Below, one piece after another: positions 1 through 8,165 of a DNA stretch of 64,000 bases. The stretch is from Sphingoaurantiacus capsulatus (GTDB taxonomy: Bacteria > Pseudomonadota > Alphaproteobacteria > Sphingomonadales > Sphingomonadaceae): positions 302,611-366,610 of the forward strand of contig NZ_JBHRXV010000003.1 in NCBI RefSeq assembly GCF_042648405.1. Direction: 5' to 3'. The stretch's first letter is position 1. Each line of letters opens with the position of its first letter. The notes beneath the pieces were generated by a model. It saw nothing but the letters and a program-made list of their open reading frames with translations. It was not told the DNA's origin and did no database searches. The position numbers were made by a program, and so were the translations under genes.

Positions 1-1
1 C

Positions 2-340
2 GAGCGGGTGCCGCGCAAGTTTCTCGAGCTGATCCTGCTCGACCTGAAGCGCGCCGGCATCGTCGAATCGACCCGCGGCCGCAGCGGCGGCTACCGGCTG
101 GCGCGTGCGGCAAAGGACATCTCGTTCGGCGAGGTGATCCGCCTGCTCGACGGGCCGCTGGCGCTGGTCCCTTGCGCCAGCCTGACCGCCTATGCGCCCT
201 GCGGCGACTGCCAGGACGAGGTGACCTGCGCCATCCGGCGCGCCGCGCTCGTGGTGCGAGAGGAAAGCGCGCGGGTGCTCGACGGCTTCTCGCTGGCCGA
301 TGCCGTCCGGCGCGAGGCGAATGCGATAGCTGCGCTTTAG
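2..340 (+). CDS. Rrf2 family transcriptional regulator (5' partial)
   Basis: The gene runs in from the left edge; the reading frame is open from base 2, so the true start lies outside the window. The visible part shows the Rrf2 pattern: a PRKFLELILLDLKRAGIV recognition-helix region followed by the wing SGGYRLAR. Further on are four cysteines (residues 56, 65, 68 and 74 counted from the GTG at base 8) in a C-x8-C-x2-C-x6-C arrangement, where Rrf2 proteins often hold an Fe-S cluster or thiol sensor. The spacing is not that of IscR. It probably represses or senses for a nearby target; the TonB receptor downstream is an inferred candidate. Confidence 0.85.
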   Translation, partial: ERVPRKFLELILLDLKRAGIVESTRGRSGGYRLARAAKDISFGEVIRLLDGPLALVPCASLTAYAPCGDCQDEVTCAIRRAALVVREESARVLDGFSLADAVRREANAIAAL

Positions 341-644
341 CCTCCCCCCAGTCTTTATTGTTTGTCTACCGGAACGGTAGAGTATTCTATGCCTTCCAAG
401 GGAAAGCCAGACGGCCCTGGAGGGAACATGCGCCGCCGACATCAGATTGCCCCGTCGCTTCTAGCTCGTGCGTCCAGTCATTCCGCCAGCATCGCGCGAT
501 GTCGGGCCAGCGTGATGATGACCGCCACGGCCTGACCGCCCGACCCAGTTTTCAGCTTTCGATCAGTGACCACGGACGGCGGCGAAGGCCGCGCGCCCGG
601 CCGCTGCCGCATGCCCGCGGCAGCCCAGCCATAAGGAATAAGAC
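341..644 (+). promoter_or_regulatory. Upstream region of TonB receptor with operator-like palindrome
   Basis: This 304-base gap holds no gene. At 365-371 and 375-381 there is a perfect 7-base inverted repeat (TCTACCG, spacer GAA, CGGTAGA). It lies between a TTGTCT (362-367) and a TATTCT (383-388) that could serve as -35 and -10 boxes, with a short 15-base spacer. A bound regulator would block this promoter. The rest of the gap (400-630) shows nothing I can assign, except the AAGGAAT ribosome binding site at 633-639 for the receptor gene. Confidence 0.5.
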
Positions 645-3101
645 GTGACCTTCCGCACTCTCCTCATCGCCAGCAGCGCGCTCGCCGGCCTTCCGACCCT
701 CGCCCTGGCGCAGGAAGCCGCCCCCGCCGAAGCCGCGCCGGCCCCCACCACGCAGGTCGCCGAGGCGGCCTCCACCTTCACCGGCGACGAGATCGTCGTC
801 ACCGCCCGGCGTCGTGAGGAGACCGCGCAGGAGGTGCCGCTGGCGATCTCGGTCGTCACCGCCGACAGCATCGAGGCCACCGGCAACTTCAATATCGTCA
901 AGCTGCAGCAGCTTGCGCCGACCCTGCAGGTTTATTCGTCCAACCCGCGCAACACCGCGGTCAATATCCGCGGCCTCGGCGTGCCGTACGGCCTGACCAG
1001 CGACGGCTTCGAACAGGGCGTCGGCATCTATGTCGACGACGTCTATAACTCGCGCGTCGCGTCGGCGACCTTCGACTTCCTCGACGTGCGCCAGGTCGAG
1101 GTGCTGCGCGGGCCGCAGGGGACGCTCTACGGCAAGAACACCACCGCCGGCGCGATCAACATCACCACCAATCAACCGACCTTCGAGTTCGAGGGCCGGG
1201 CCGAGGTGACCTTCGGCAATCTCGACTACAAGCAGGCCAAGGCGGCGGTGTCAGGGCCGCTGTCGGACAAGCTCGCGGCGCGCATCGCGGTGGCGACCAC
1301 CAGCCGGCGCGGTACGGTCTTCAACACGCGCACCGACCGCTACATCAACGAGCAGGACAATCTCGGCGTCCGCGGCCAGTTGCTGTTCAGGCCGAACGAC
1401 GACCTCAGCCTCACGCTGGCGGGTGATTACAGCCGCCAGGAGCCCGAATGCTGCGGCACCGTGTTCGTCCGCACCGGACTCACCCAGCGCCCGCTCAATC
1501 GCCAGTATGCCGCGCTCGCGGCCGCGCAGGGCTACACCGTCGTCAGCCGCAATCCCTTCGACCGGCTGACCGACATCGACGCCAGCCTGCGCGCGGGCAA
1601 CCAGATCGGCGGCGCGTCGCTGAAGGCGGTGTGGGATCTTGGCGCGGGCACGCTGTCCTCGATCACCGCCTGGCGCTTCTGGGATTGGAAGCCGGAGAAC
1701 GACCGCGATTTCACTGGCCTCGCGATCGTCTCCAAATCGCAGAACCCGTCGCAGCAGGACCAATATTCGCAGGAATTCCGCTACAATTATTCGGGCGAGA
1801 AGGCCGACTTCGTCGTTGGGCTGTTCGGCTTTGATCAGCGGATCGACACGCAGGGTCTCGAACAGCAGGGCCTCGCCGCCAGCCGCTGGAACCTCGCGCC
1901 GTCGGCCGATCCGGCGAACATCGCGAACAATCCGGCGACGCTGAACGGCCTGTCGGCGATCAACACCCAATATCTGAAGAGCACCAGCGCCGCCGCGTTC
2001 GGACAGGTTAGCTGGAAGCTCACCGATGCCTTCACCGTCCAGCCGGGCGTCCGCATCAACTATGACAAGAAATCGGGCTTTTACCAGCGCCGGGTGCTCG
2101 ACGCGGCGGGGGTCGATGTCACGACGCAGCCGGCGAGCGCGATCCGGACGGCGCGGCTCGGCGTCTATCAGGCGCAGATCAGCGAGCCGTCGGTCAGCGA
2201 CTGGAACTTCAGCTACGACCTCAACCTCAACTACGCACTCGCCGACGATCTGCTCACCTACGCAACCTATGCCAAGAGCTTCAAGACGGTCGGCATCAAC
2301 CAGAACGGCCTGCCGACCGACGCCGCCGGCAACCCAATCCTGGGGGCGGGCGTCATCAAGCCCGAATCGGTCAACCACTTCGAGGCCGGCCTCAAGACGC
2401 AGTTCTGGGACCGCAAGGCGACGCTCAACGTCTCGGCGTTCCTGACCGACATCAAGAACTACCAGGCGACGGTGACCAACGGCCAGCTCGGCGTCCTGCG
2501 CGGCTACCTCGCCAATGCGGGCAAGGTGCGCTCGCAGGGTGTCGAGGCCGATTTCTCCATCCGTCCGAGCGAGCGGTTCACCGCCTATGCGAACGGCGCC
2601 TACACCGATGCGAAATATGTCCGCTTCGTCGATGCGCCTTGCCCGCCCGAACTGTCGGGCGGCACCGCCGCCACGGCGGCGAATCCGGCCAGCGCGCCGG
2701 GCACCCCGGGCGGCTTCAGCCCCGCCAATTGCGACATCTCCGGCCAGCGCCTCCCCGGCGTCTCGGAATGGGCCTTCTCCTACGGGGCCGAGGTCAATGC
2801 GCCGGTGACGCTGCTGGCCAAGGAAGGGCAGGCCTATCTCGGGATCGACGGCAACTACCGCTCTGGCTTCTCCTCGAACCCGTCGCAGTCGATCTACACC
2901 AACATCGAGGGCTACGCGGTCACCAACTTCCGGGTCGGATTCCGCACCGAGGCGGGGATCGATCTGTTCGGCTGGGTCCGCAACGCCTTCGACACCAATT
3001 ATTTCGAGTTGCTGCAGGTCGCCCCGAGCAACGTCGGCCTCGTCGCCGGGCAGCTTGGTGATCCGCGCACTTACGGCCTGACGATCAAGGCACGTTTCTG
3101 A
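645..3101 (+). CDS. TonB-dependent outer membrane receptor
   Basis: 818-residue outer membrane receptor for active uptake of a siderophore, sugar or other scarce solute using TonB energy. A cleavable signal peptide ends at about residue 22 (ALAQ). A TonB-box-like DEIVVTARR follows at about 48-56, then the plug domain with VNIRGLG and VEVLRGPQGTLYGKN, then a long beta barrel ending in the terminal Phe typical of outer membrane proteins. The start is GTG, set by AAGGAAT six bases upstream. No FecR, sigma factor or enzyme neighbours reveal the substrate. The family resembles the many orphan receptors of sphingomonads. Confidence 0.93.
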   Translation: MTFRTLLIASSALAGLPTLALAQEAAPAEAAPAPTTQVAEAASTFTGDEIVVTARRREETAQEVPLAISVVTADSIEATGNFNIVKLQQLAPTLQVYSSNPRNTAVNIRGLGVPYGLTSDGFEQGVGIYVDDVYNSRVASATFDFLDVRQVEVLRGPQGTLYGKNTTAGAINITTNQPTFEFEGRAEVTFGNLDYKQAKAAVSGPLSDKLAARIAVATTSRRGTVFNTRTDRYINEQDNLGVRGQLLFRPNDDLSLTLAGDYSRQEPECCGTVFVRTGLTQRPLNRQYAALAAAQGYTVVSRNPFDRLTDIDASLRAGNQIGGASLKAVWDLGAGTLSSITAWRFWDWKPENDRDFTGLAIVSKSQNPSQQDQYSQEFRYNYSGEKADFVVGLFGFDQRIDTQGLEQQGLAASRWNLAPSADPANIANNPATLNGLSAINTQYLKSTSAAAFGQVSWKLTDAFTVQPGVRINYDKKSGFYQRRVLDAAGVDVTTQPASAIRTARLGVYQAQISEPSVSDWNFSYDLNLNYALADDLLTYATYAKSFKTVGINQNGLPTDAAGNPILGAGVIKPESVNHFEAGLKTQFWDRKATLNVSAFLTDIKNYQATVTNGQLGVLRGYLANAGKVRSQGVEADFSIRPSERFTAYANGAYTDAKYVRFVDAPCPPELSGGTAATAANPASAPGTPGGFSPANCDISGQRLPGVSEWAFSYGAEVNAPVTLLAKEGQAYLGIDGNYRSGFSSNPSQSIYTNIEGYAVTNFRVGFRTEAGIDLFGWVRNAFDTNYFELLQVAPSNVGLVAGQLGDPRTYGLTIKARF

Positions 3102-3151
3102 TCGTCTCACCGGCCTGAAAGAAAAGCTTCTCGCTGAACTCGTTGACTTCC

Positions 3152-3229
3152 GGCCCGCCGCCCGTAGAACCGGCGGCGGGCCACGCCGTCCCAACGCGGC
3201 GCGTGCTCTCTGAGAGGAGAGTTACATTG
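3152..3229 (+). ncRNA. serC leader RNA (serC motif candidate)
   Basis: Two hairpins lie between the receptor gene and serC. The first is an 11-base-pair perfect stem (3152-3162 with 3172-3182). The second pairs CTCTC at 3206-3210 with GAGAG at 3217-3221, so its loop and 3' arm carry the AGAGGAGA ribosome binding site of serC. A two-hairpin structure whose last stem covers the serC ribosome binding site matches the known alphaproteobacterial serC RNA motif, whose ligand is not known. The first hairpin could also act as a terminator for the receptor transcript, but there is no U-tract. Confidence 0.65.
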
Positions 3230-4369
3230 ACGAATACCCCGCCAGCCGTGCGTCCTGCACGGCCGTACTTTTCTTCCGGCCCGTGCGCGAAGCGCCCCGG
3301 CTGGTCCCCCGACAAGCTCAACATCGAGGTGCTTGGCCGTTCGCATCGGTCGAAGCTCGGCAAGACGCGTCTGAAGCACGCGCTCGATCTGACGCGCAAG
3401 GTGCTGCAGGTGCCCGCCGGCTACCGCATCGGCATCGTGCCGGCGTCGGACACCGGCGCGGTCGAGATGGCGCTCTGGTCGATGCTCGGCGCCCGCCCCG
3501 TCACGCTGCTCGCATGGGAGAGCTTCGGTGAGGGCTGGGTGACCGACGTCGTCAAGCAGCTGAAGCTCGATGCCAACGTCATGAAGGCGCCCTATGGCGA
3601 GCTGCCCGACCTGACCCGCGTGCAGCAGGACCACGACGTCGTCTTCACCTGGAACGGCACCACCTCGGGCGTGCGCGTGCCGAACCGCGACTGGATCCGC
3701 GACGACCGCGAAGGGCTGATGATCGCCGACGCCACCTCGGCGGTGTTCGCGATGCCAATGCCGTGGGACAAGCTCGATGTCGTCACCTACTCCTGGCAGA
3801 AGGTGCTGGGTGGCGAAGGCGGCCACGGCGTCTTGATCCTGTCCCCACGCGCCGTCGAGCGGCTGGAAAGCTACAAGCCAGCCTGGCCGCTGCCGAAGAT
3901 CTTCCGCATGACCAAGGGCGGCGAGCTGATCGAAGGCATCTTCGAGGGCGAGACGATCAACACCCCGTCGATGCTCGCGGTCGAGGATTATATCGACGCG
4001 CTCGAATGGGCGGATTCGATCGGCGGGCTCGACGAGCTGATCGCGCGGTCGGAGGCGAACGCGCAGGCGCTCGACCGCTGGGTGCAGCGCGCGCCGTGGA
4101 TCGACCATCTCGCCGGCGATCCGGCGACGCGATCGAATACCAGCGTCTGCGTGAAGGTCGTCGACCCGGCGTATGCCGCCAACCCCGATGTGCCGAAGAA
4201 GATCGCGTCGCTGCTCGAGAAGGAAGGCGTCGCCTTCGACATCGGCGGCTACCGCGATGCCCCACCGGGGTTGCGCATCTGGTGCGGCGCGACGGTCGAC
4301 ACCGCCGACGTCGAGGCGCTCGGCCCCTGGCTCGACTGGGCCTTCGCCGAGGTCACCTCCAAGCTCTGA
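3227..4369 (+). CDS. serC: Phosphoserine aminotransferase
   Basis: 380-residue PLP enzyme of serine biosynthesis, converting 3-phosphohydroxypyruvate to O-phosphoserine in the cytosol. The N-terminus reads RPARPYFSSGPCAKRPGW as in the alphaproteobacterial SerC branch. TYSWQKVLGGEGGHG at about residues 187-201 contains the PLP-binding lysine (SWQK). The start is TTG at 3227, chosen because a strong AGAGGAGA lies six bases upstream and because upstream codons do not look like SerC. The gene is followed by serA, and the intergenic spacer holds a palindromic repeat. Expression is probably controlled by the leader RNA covering the ribosome binding site. Confidence 0.95.
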   Translation: MTNTPPAVRPARPYFSSGPCAKRPGWSPDKLNIEVLGRSHRSKLGKTRLKHALDLTRKVLQVPAGYRIGIVPASDTGAVEMALWSMLGARPVTLLAWESFGEGWVTDVVKQLKLDANVMKAPYGELPDLTRVQQDHDVVFTWNGTTSGVRVPNRDWIRDDREGLMIADATSAVFAMPMPWDKLDVVTYSWQKVLGGEGGHGVLILSPRAVERLESYKPAWPLPKIFRMTKGGELIEGIFEGETINTPSMLAVEDYIDALEWADSIGGLDELIARSEANAQALDRWVQRAPWIDHLAGDPATRSNTSVCVKVVDPAYAANPDVPKKIASLLEKEGVAFDIGGYRDAPPGLRIWCGATVDTADVEALGPWLDWAFAEVTSKL

Positions 4370-4379
4370 TCCACAGATT

Positions 4380-4458
4380 GTCATCCCCGCGCAGGCGGGG
4401 ACCCACTCACTAACGATCACGGTGCTCGAAAGTGGGTCCCCGCCTTCGCGGGGATGAC
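4380..4458. repeat. REP-like palindromic repeat, copy 1
   Basis: A 79-base element between serC and serA whose two ends are inverted copies (GTCATCCCCGCGCAGGCGGGG... and ...GGGGATGAC) with one mismatch over 28 bases. Each arm also contains its own small hairpin (CCCCGC...GCGGGG). Related elements lie at 9463-9561 and 27438-27516. Inside an operon such a structure may stabilise or separate the two halves of the transcript; this is inference. Confidence 0.85.
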
Positions 4459-4479
4459 GGAAAATAAAGGGGATTCCCC

Positions 4480-6057
4480 ATGCCCAAGGTCCTGATTTCC
4501 GACAAGATGTCTCCCAAGGCCGCCGAGATTTTCCGCGCGCGCGGCGTCGAGGTTCACGAGAAGCCCGGCCTGACCAAGGACGAGCTGCTCGCCATCATCG
4601 GCGACTATGACGGCCTCGCCATTCGTTCCGCGACCAAGGTGACGAAGGAAGTGCTCGCCGCCGCCACCAATCTAAAGGTGGTCGGCCGCGCCGGCATCGG
4701 CGTCGACAACGTCGACGTGCCCGGCGCCTCGGCGCGCGGCGTCGTTGTCATGAACACCCCGTTCGGCAACTCGATCACCACCGCCGAGCATGCCATCGCG
4801 CTGATGTTCGCGCTCGCCCGCCAGCTTCCCGAGGCCGACGCCTCGACCCAGGCCGGCAAGTGGGAGAAGAACCGCTTCATGGGCGTCGAGGTCACCGGCA
4901 AGACGCTCGGCCTGATCGGTGCCGGCAACATCGGCTCGATCGTCGCCGACCGCGCGCTCGGCCTGAAGATGCGCGTCATGGCCTATGACCCCTTCCTGAC
5001 GCCCGAGCGCGCACAGGACCTCGGCATCGAGAAGGCGTCGCTCGACGATGTGCTGGCGCGTGCCGACTTCATCACCCTGCACACGCCGCTGACCGACAGC
5101 ACGCGCAACATCCTCAGCCGCGAGAATCTCGCCAAGACCAAGAAGGGCGTGCGCATCGTCAACTGCGCGCGCGGCGGCCTCATCGACGAGGCAGCGCTGA
5201 AGGATTTGCTCGACAGCGGCCACATCGCCGGCGCCGCGCTCGACGTGTTCGTCGAGGAGCCGGCGGAGAAGTCGCCGCTGTTCGGCACGCCCAACTTCAT
5301 CTCGACCCCGCACCTCGGCGCCTCGACCACCGAGGCGCAGGTCAACGTCGCGATCCAGGTCGCCGAGCAGATGGCCGACTTCCTGATCAGCGGCGGCGTC
5401 ACCAACGCGCTCAACATGCCGAGCCTGTCGGCCGAGGAGGCGCCGCGCCTCAAGCCCTACATGGCGCTCGCCGAGGAGCTGGGCTCGCTGGTCGGCCAGC
5501 TCGTGTCGGAGGAAGTGCGCGGCGTGACGGTGGAGGTCGAGGGCGCCGCCGCCGAACTCAACATGAAGCCGATCACCGCCGCGGTGCTCGCCGGGCTGAT
5601 GCGCCAGCATTCGGACACGGTGAACATGGTCAACGCGCCGCATCTGGCGCGCGAGCGCAACATCGACGTCGCCGAGGTCCGGCACGAGCGCGAGATCGAC
5701 TATCACACGCTGGTCCGCGTTACCGTCCGCACGCCCGAGGGCGAGCGCTCGGTCGCCGGCACCCTGTTCGGCAATGTGATCCCGCGCCTCGTCGAGATCT
5801 TCGGCATCAAGGTCGAGGCCGATCTGAAGGGCTCGATGCTCTACGTCGTCAACGAGGACAAGCCGGGCTTCATCGGCCGCCTCGGCACTACGCTCGGCGA
5901 GGCCTCGGTCAACATCGGCACCTTCCACCTCGGCCGCCGTGCGGCGGGCGGCGAGGCGATCGTGCTGCTGTCGGTCGACGAGCCGGTCACCGAGCCGCTG
6001 ATGTGGACCATCTGCCGCCTGCCGGGCGTGCGGACGGTGAAGTCGCTCAACTTCTGA
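4480..6057 (+). CDS. serA: D-3-phosphoglycerate dehydrogenase
   Basis: 525-residue NAD-dependent enzyme that starts serine synthesis by oxidising 3-phosphoglycerate. The Rossmann motif GLIGAGNIG is at about 144-152, VNCARGGLIDE at about 227-237 holds the catalytic Arg, and STPHLGAST at about 277 holds the catalytic His. The length and the C-terminal ACT domain (YVVNEDKPGFIGRLG, from about 452) place it in the long type with an allosteric domain between catalytic and ACT parts, usually inhibited by serine. ATG at 4480 has AAAGGGG upstream. It forms the serine operon with serC, 110 bases upstream. Confidence 0.97.
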   Translation: MPKVLISDKMSPKAAEIFRARGVEVHEKPGLTKDELLAIIGDYDGLAIRSATKVTKEVLAAATNLKVVGRAGIGVDNVDVPGASARGVVVMNTPFGNSITTAEHAIALMFALARQLPEADASTQAGKWEKNRFMGVEVTGKTLGLIGAGNIGSIVADRALGLKMRVMAYDPFLTPERAQDLGIEKASLDDVLARADFITLHTPLTDSTRNILSRENLAKTKKGVRIVNCARGGLIDEAALKDLLDSGHIAGAALDVFVEEPAEKSPLFGTPNFISTPHLGASTTEAQVNVAIQVAEQMADFLISGGVTNALNMPSLSAEEAPRLKPYMALAEELGSLVGQLVSEEVRGVTVEVEGAAAELNMKPITAAVLAGLMRQHSDTVNMVNAPHLARERNIDVAEVRHEREIDYHTLVRVTVRTPEGERSVAGTLFGNVIPRLVEIFGIKVEADLKGSMLYVVNEDKPGFIGRLGTTLGEASVNIGTFHLGRRAAGGEAIVLLSVDEPVTEPLMWTICRLPGVRTVKSLNF

Positions 6058-6063
6058 CGGACA

Positions 6064-6095
6064 AGCGTCGCTCCCGCCTTCGCGGGGGCGGCGCT
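6064..6095. terminator. Hairpin after serA, half of a REP-like element
   Basis: Arms 6064-6077 and 6082-6095 pair over 14 positions, two of them G-U, with a CTTC loop. The core CCCGCCTTCGCGGG is the same as in the REP-like repeats of this window, so this looks like a half copy. Its place just after serA and before hisZ suggests a processing or termination role. The following bases are only TTGGG, so rho-independent termination is doubtful. Confidence 0.45.
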
Positions 6096-6116
6096 TTGGG
6101 ATATGACGCCCGCGAC

Positions 6117-7238
6117 ATGACTGACCCGATCACTCAGGGCCTGCTTCCCGAAGGCCTCCGCGACCGCCTGCCGCCGCAGGCGGAAGCCGCCGCCAATCTG
6201 CTCCGCGGCCTCCTCGATTGCGTCGCGGCGCATGGCTATGAGCGCGTCCAGCCGCCGCTGGTCGAGTTCGAGGACAGTCTGATCGGCCGCCTCGGTTCGG
6301 CGCGGAAGCAGGATTTGCTGCGCTTCATCGACCCGGTGTCGGGCGCCAATCTCGCGCTGCGCCACGACATGACCGGGCAGGTCGGCCGCATTGCCGCCAC
6401 CCGCCTCGCCCACATCGCCCGCCCGCTGCGCCTCGCTTACGGCGGCCCGGTGCTGCGCGTGCGCGGCGACCAGCTCCGCCCCGAGCGCGAGGCACTGCAG
6501 GCCGGCGCCGAGCTGATCGGTCGCGACAGCGTCGCCGCCGTCGCCGAGGTGCTGAAGCTCGCCGTCGAGGCGCTCGCCCAGACCGGGCTCACCGGCCTCA
6601 CCGTCGACATCACCCTGCCCGAGTTCGTCGCCGAACTCGCCGCCGGCCCCTGGCCACTGGAACCGCTGCAACTCGCCGAGGCGCACCGCCTGCTCGACGG
6701 CAAGGACGTCGCCGGCCTCCGCGCGCTCGGTGCCGACCGCTACGAGACGCTGATCGCCGCCGCCGGTCCCGCCGCGCCGTCACTTGCCAAGCTGCGCGCG
6801 CTCGGCCTGTCGGGTCGCGCCGCCGCTATGCTCGGCGATGCCGCCGCGATCATCACCGCGCTCGGCGACACCCCCGCCACGCTCGACCCGACCGAGCGCC
6901 ACGGCTTCGAATTCCAGAGCTGGATCGGCTTCTCGATCTTCGCCGCCGGCGTGCGCGGCGAAGTCGGCCGTGGCGGCGCCTACACCATCGTGCATCCGAA
7001 CGGCGACGAAGAACCCGCCGTCGGCTTCTCGCTCTACGTCGACGGCCTCGTCGACGCGGGCCTCGGCGAAGTGAAACACCGCCGCATCCTGCTACCGCTC
7101 GGCACCGCGCCCGAGGTCGGCGCCAAACTGCGCGCCGAGGGCTGGGCCACCGTAGCGGCGCTCGAACCCGACGCCGATGCGCGCGCTTTCAGGTGCACGC
7201 ACCGCTGGTCGAACGGGCGCGTCAACGAGGCGGTTTGA
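6117..7238 (+). CDS. hisZ: ATP phosphoribosyltransferase regulatory subunit
   Basis: 373-residue class II aminoacyl-tRNA-synthetase-like protein that partners the short HisG in the first step of histidine synthesis and carries the histidine feedback site. The start MTDPITQGLLPEGLRD and the segment FEDSLIGRLG...LLRFIDPVSG...LRHDMTGQVGRIAATR match HisZ, including the motif 2-like arginine region. ATG at 6117 is chosen because it begins the conserved N-terminus; no clear ribosome binding site is seen. In sphingomonads hisZ often sits beside purA; here a minus-strand hydrolase gene intervenes and overlaps the hisZ 3' end by 17 bases. Confidence 0.9.
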   Translation: MTDPITQGLLPEGLRDRLPPQAEAAANLLRGLLDCVAAHGYERVQPPLVEFEDSLIGRLGSARKQDLLRFIDPVSGANLALRHDMTGQVGRIAATRLAHIARPLRLAYGGPVLRVRGDQLRPEREALQAGAELIGRDSVAAVAEVLKLAVEALAQTGLTGLTVDITLPEFVAELAAGPWPLEPLQLAEAHRLLDGKDVAGLRALGADRYETLIAAAGPAAPSLAKLRALGLSGRAAAMLGDAAAIITALGDTPATLDPTERHGFEFQSWIGFSIFAAGVRGEVGRGGAYTIVHPNGDEEPAVGFSLYVDGLVDAGLGEVKHRRILLPLGTAPEVGAKLRAEGWATVAALEPDADARAFRCTHRWSNGRVNEAV

Positions 7239-8088
7239 GCGCGGCCTCGATAAATTCGCGGATCAGCCGGAAGCTTCGGCGGTCGGGCTCACCGCTCGCC
7301 GCGCCATCGCCCGGCATCATTGTGTGAACTTTGACATCAACGCCGGCTGCTTTCAGCTGATCGGCGAAGGTATCGGCCGACGCAGTTCGCGATTTCGAGT
7401 CTTTGAAATTGGCGAAGAAAACCCGCGGCACGTTCGGCGACGCGAGATGGACCTCAGGCACAAGCGCGGCGACCACCGCCGCATCGCCGCTCCAGTAGGA
7501 GCCGCTCGGCGCCTTTGCGCGTTCGGTGGCAAGCTCAGCAGCCGACATCAGGCCGCCATCGAGAAACATGGCAGCACGGAGCGCTTCGAAATCGAGCCCC
7601 GCCGACCGTAGATAGGTGGGGTCGGTCGCGAGCAGCCCTGCGAGGTGGACGCCGAAGCTATATCCCGTCAGCGCGATCCGGCTCAGGTCGAGCCGTTCTT
7701 TTGCAGCATTGGCCACGACGAACTGCAACGACCGCCGAACGGAATCCATTTCACCGCCAAGCGTCTTGGAGTCTCCCTTGATGCTGACCACAGCAATCCC
7801 GCGATCCGTGAGCGCACGGATGAGTTCTTCGGTTACATAGTTCCGGTGCCGCGAACTCGTATCCGATGCATCGAACAGCAGGGTGACCGGCGCAGAGCCG
7901 CTCCCCCGGCCACGATACACCCTAATCGTTTCCTCCTTCGCCTCGCCGTAGCGCAGCGTTCGCCCGGTCGGCGCCGGCCGCATGACCTCGCCGCCGAACA
8001 GGTCGCCCTCCGTAACCTGAGCGCGAACGCCAGCCGCCGGCATCAATGCGACCAATGCCACGAGAATTAGCGACTTCAGGCTCCTCAT
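7222..8088 (-). CDS. Secreted alpha/beta hydrolase-like protein
   Basis: 288 residues with a signal peptide (MRSLKSLILVALVALMPAAGVRA, cleavage near residue 23). The segment IALTGYSFGVHLAGLLA contains the nucleophile elbow G-x-S-x-G (GYSFG), preceded by a VTLLFDASDTSS strand, so this is an alpha/beta hydrolase or a VirJ-like relative acting in the periplasm. Substrate is unknown. ATG at 8088 has GGAGGACG just upstream. Its last 17 bases overlap the end of hisZ on the other strand. It lies between hisZ and purA, which are usually close neighbours, so it may be an insertion into that pair. Confidence 0.72.
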   Translation of the reverse strand: MRSLKSLILVALVALMPAAGVRAQVTEGDLFGGEVMRPAPTGRTLRYGEAKEETIRVYRGRGSGSAPVTLLFDASDTSSRHRNYVTEELIRALTDRGIAVVSIKGDSKTLGGEMDSVRRSLQFVVANAAKERLDLSRIALTGYSFGVHLAGLLATDPTYLRSAGLDFEALRAAMFLDGGLMSAAELATERAKAPSGSYWSGDAAVVAALVPEVHLASPNVPRVFFANFKDSKSRTASADTFADQLKAAGVDVKVHTMMPGDGAASGEPDRRSFRLIREFIEAALKPPR

Positions 8089-8165
8089 CGGACGTCCTCC
8101 GTAGACCGATCGCCCCCGATGCTATAGCTGCACGGCGCGAATTCAATCACGGTAGGAATCGTCAA

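Noticed and set aside
1251..3194. Long minus-strand open frame of 647 codons opposite the TonB receptor
   Set aside because: Rich in Arg, Ala and Gly with no domain; it mirrors the codon bias of the receptor gene and has no ribosome binding site.
3102..3226. First stem of the serC leader as a terminator of the TonB receptor
   Set aside because: Stem is strong but is not followed by a U-tract; placing it in the serC leader fits better.
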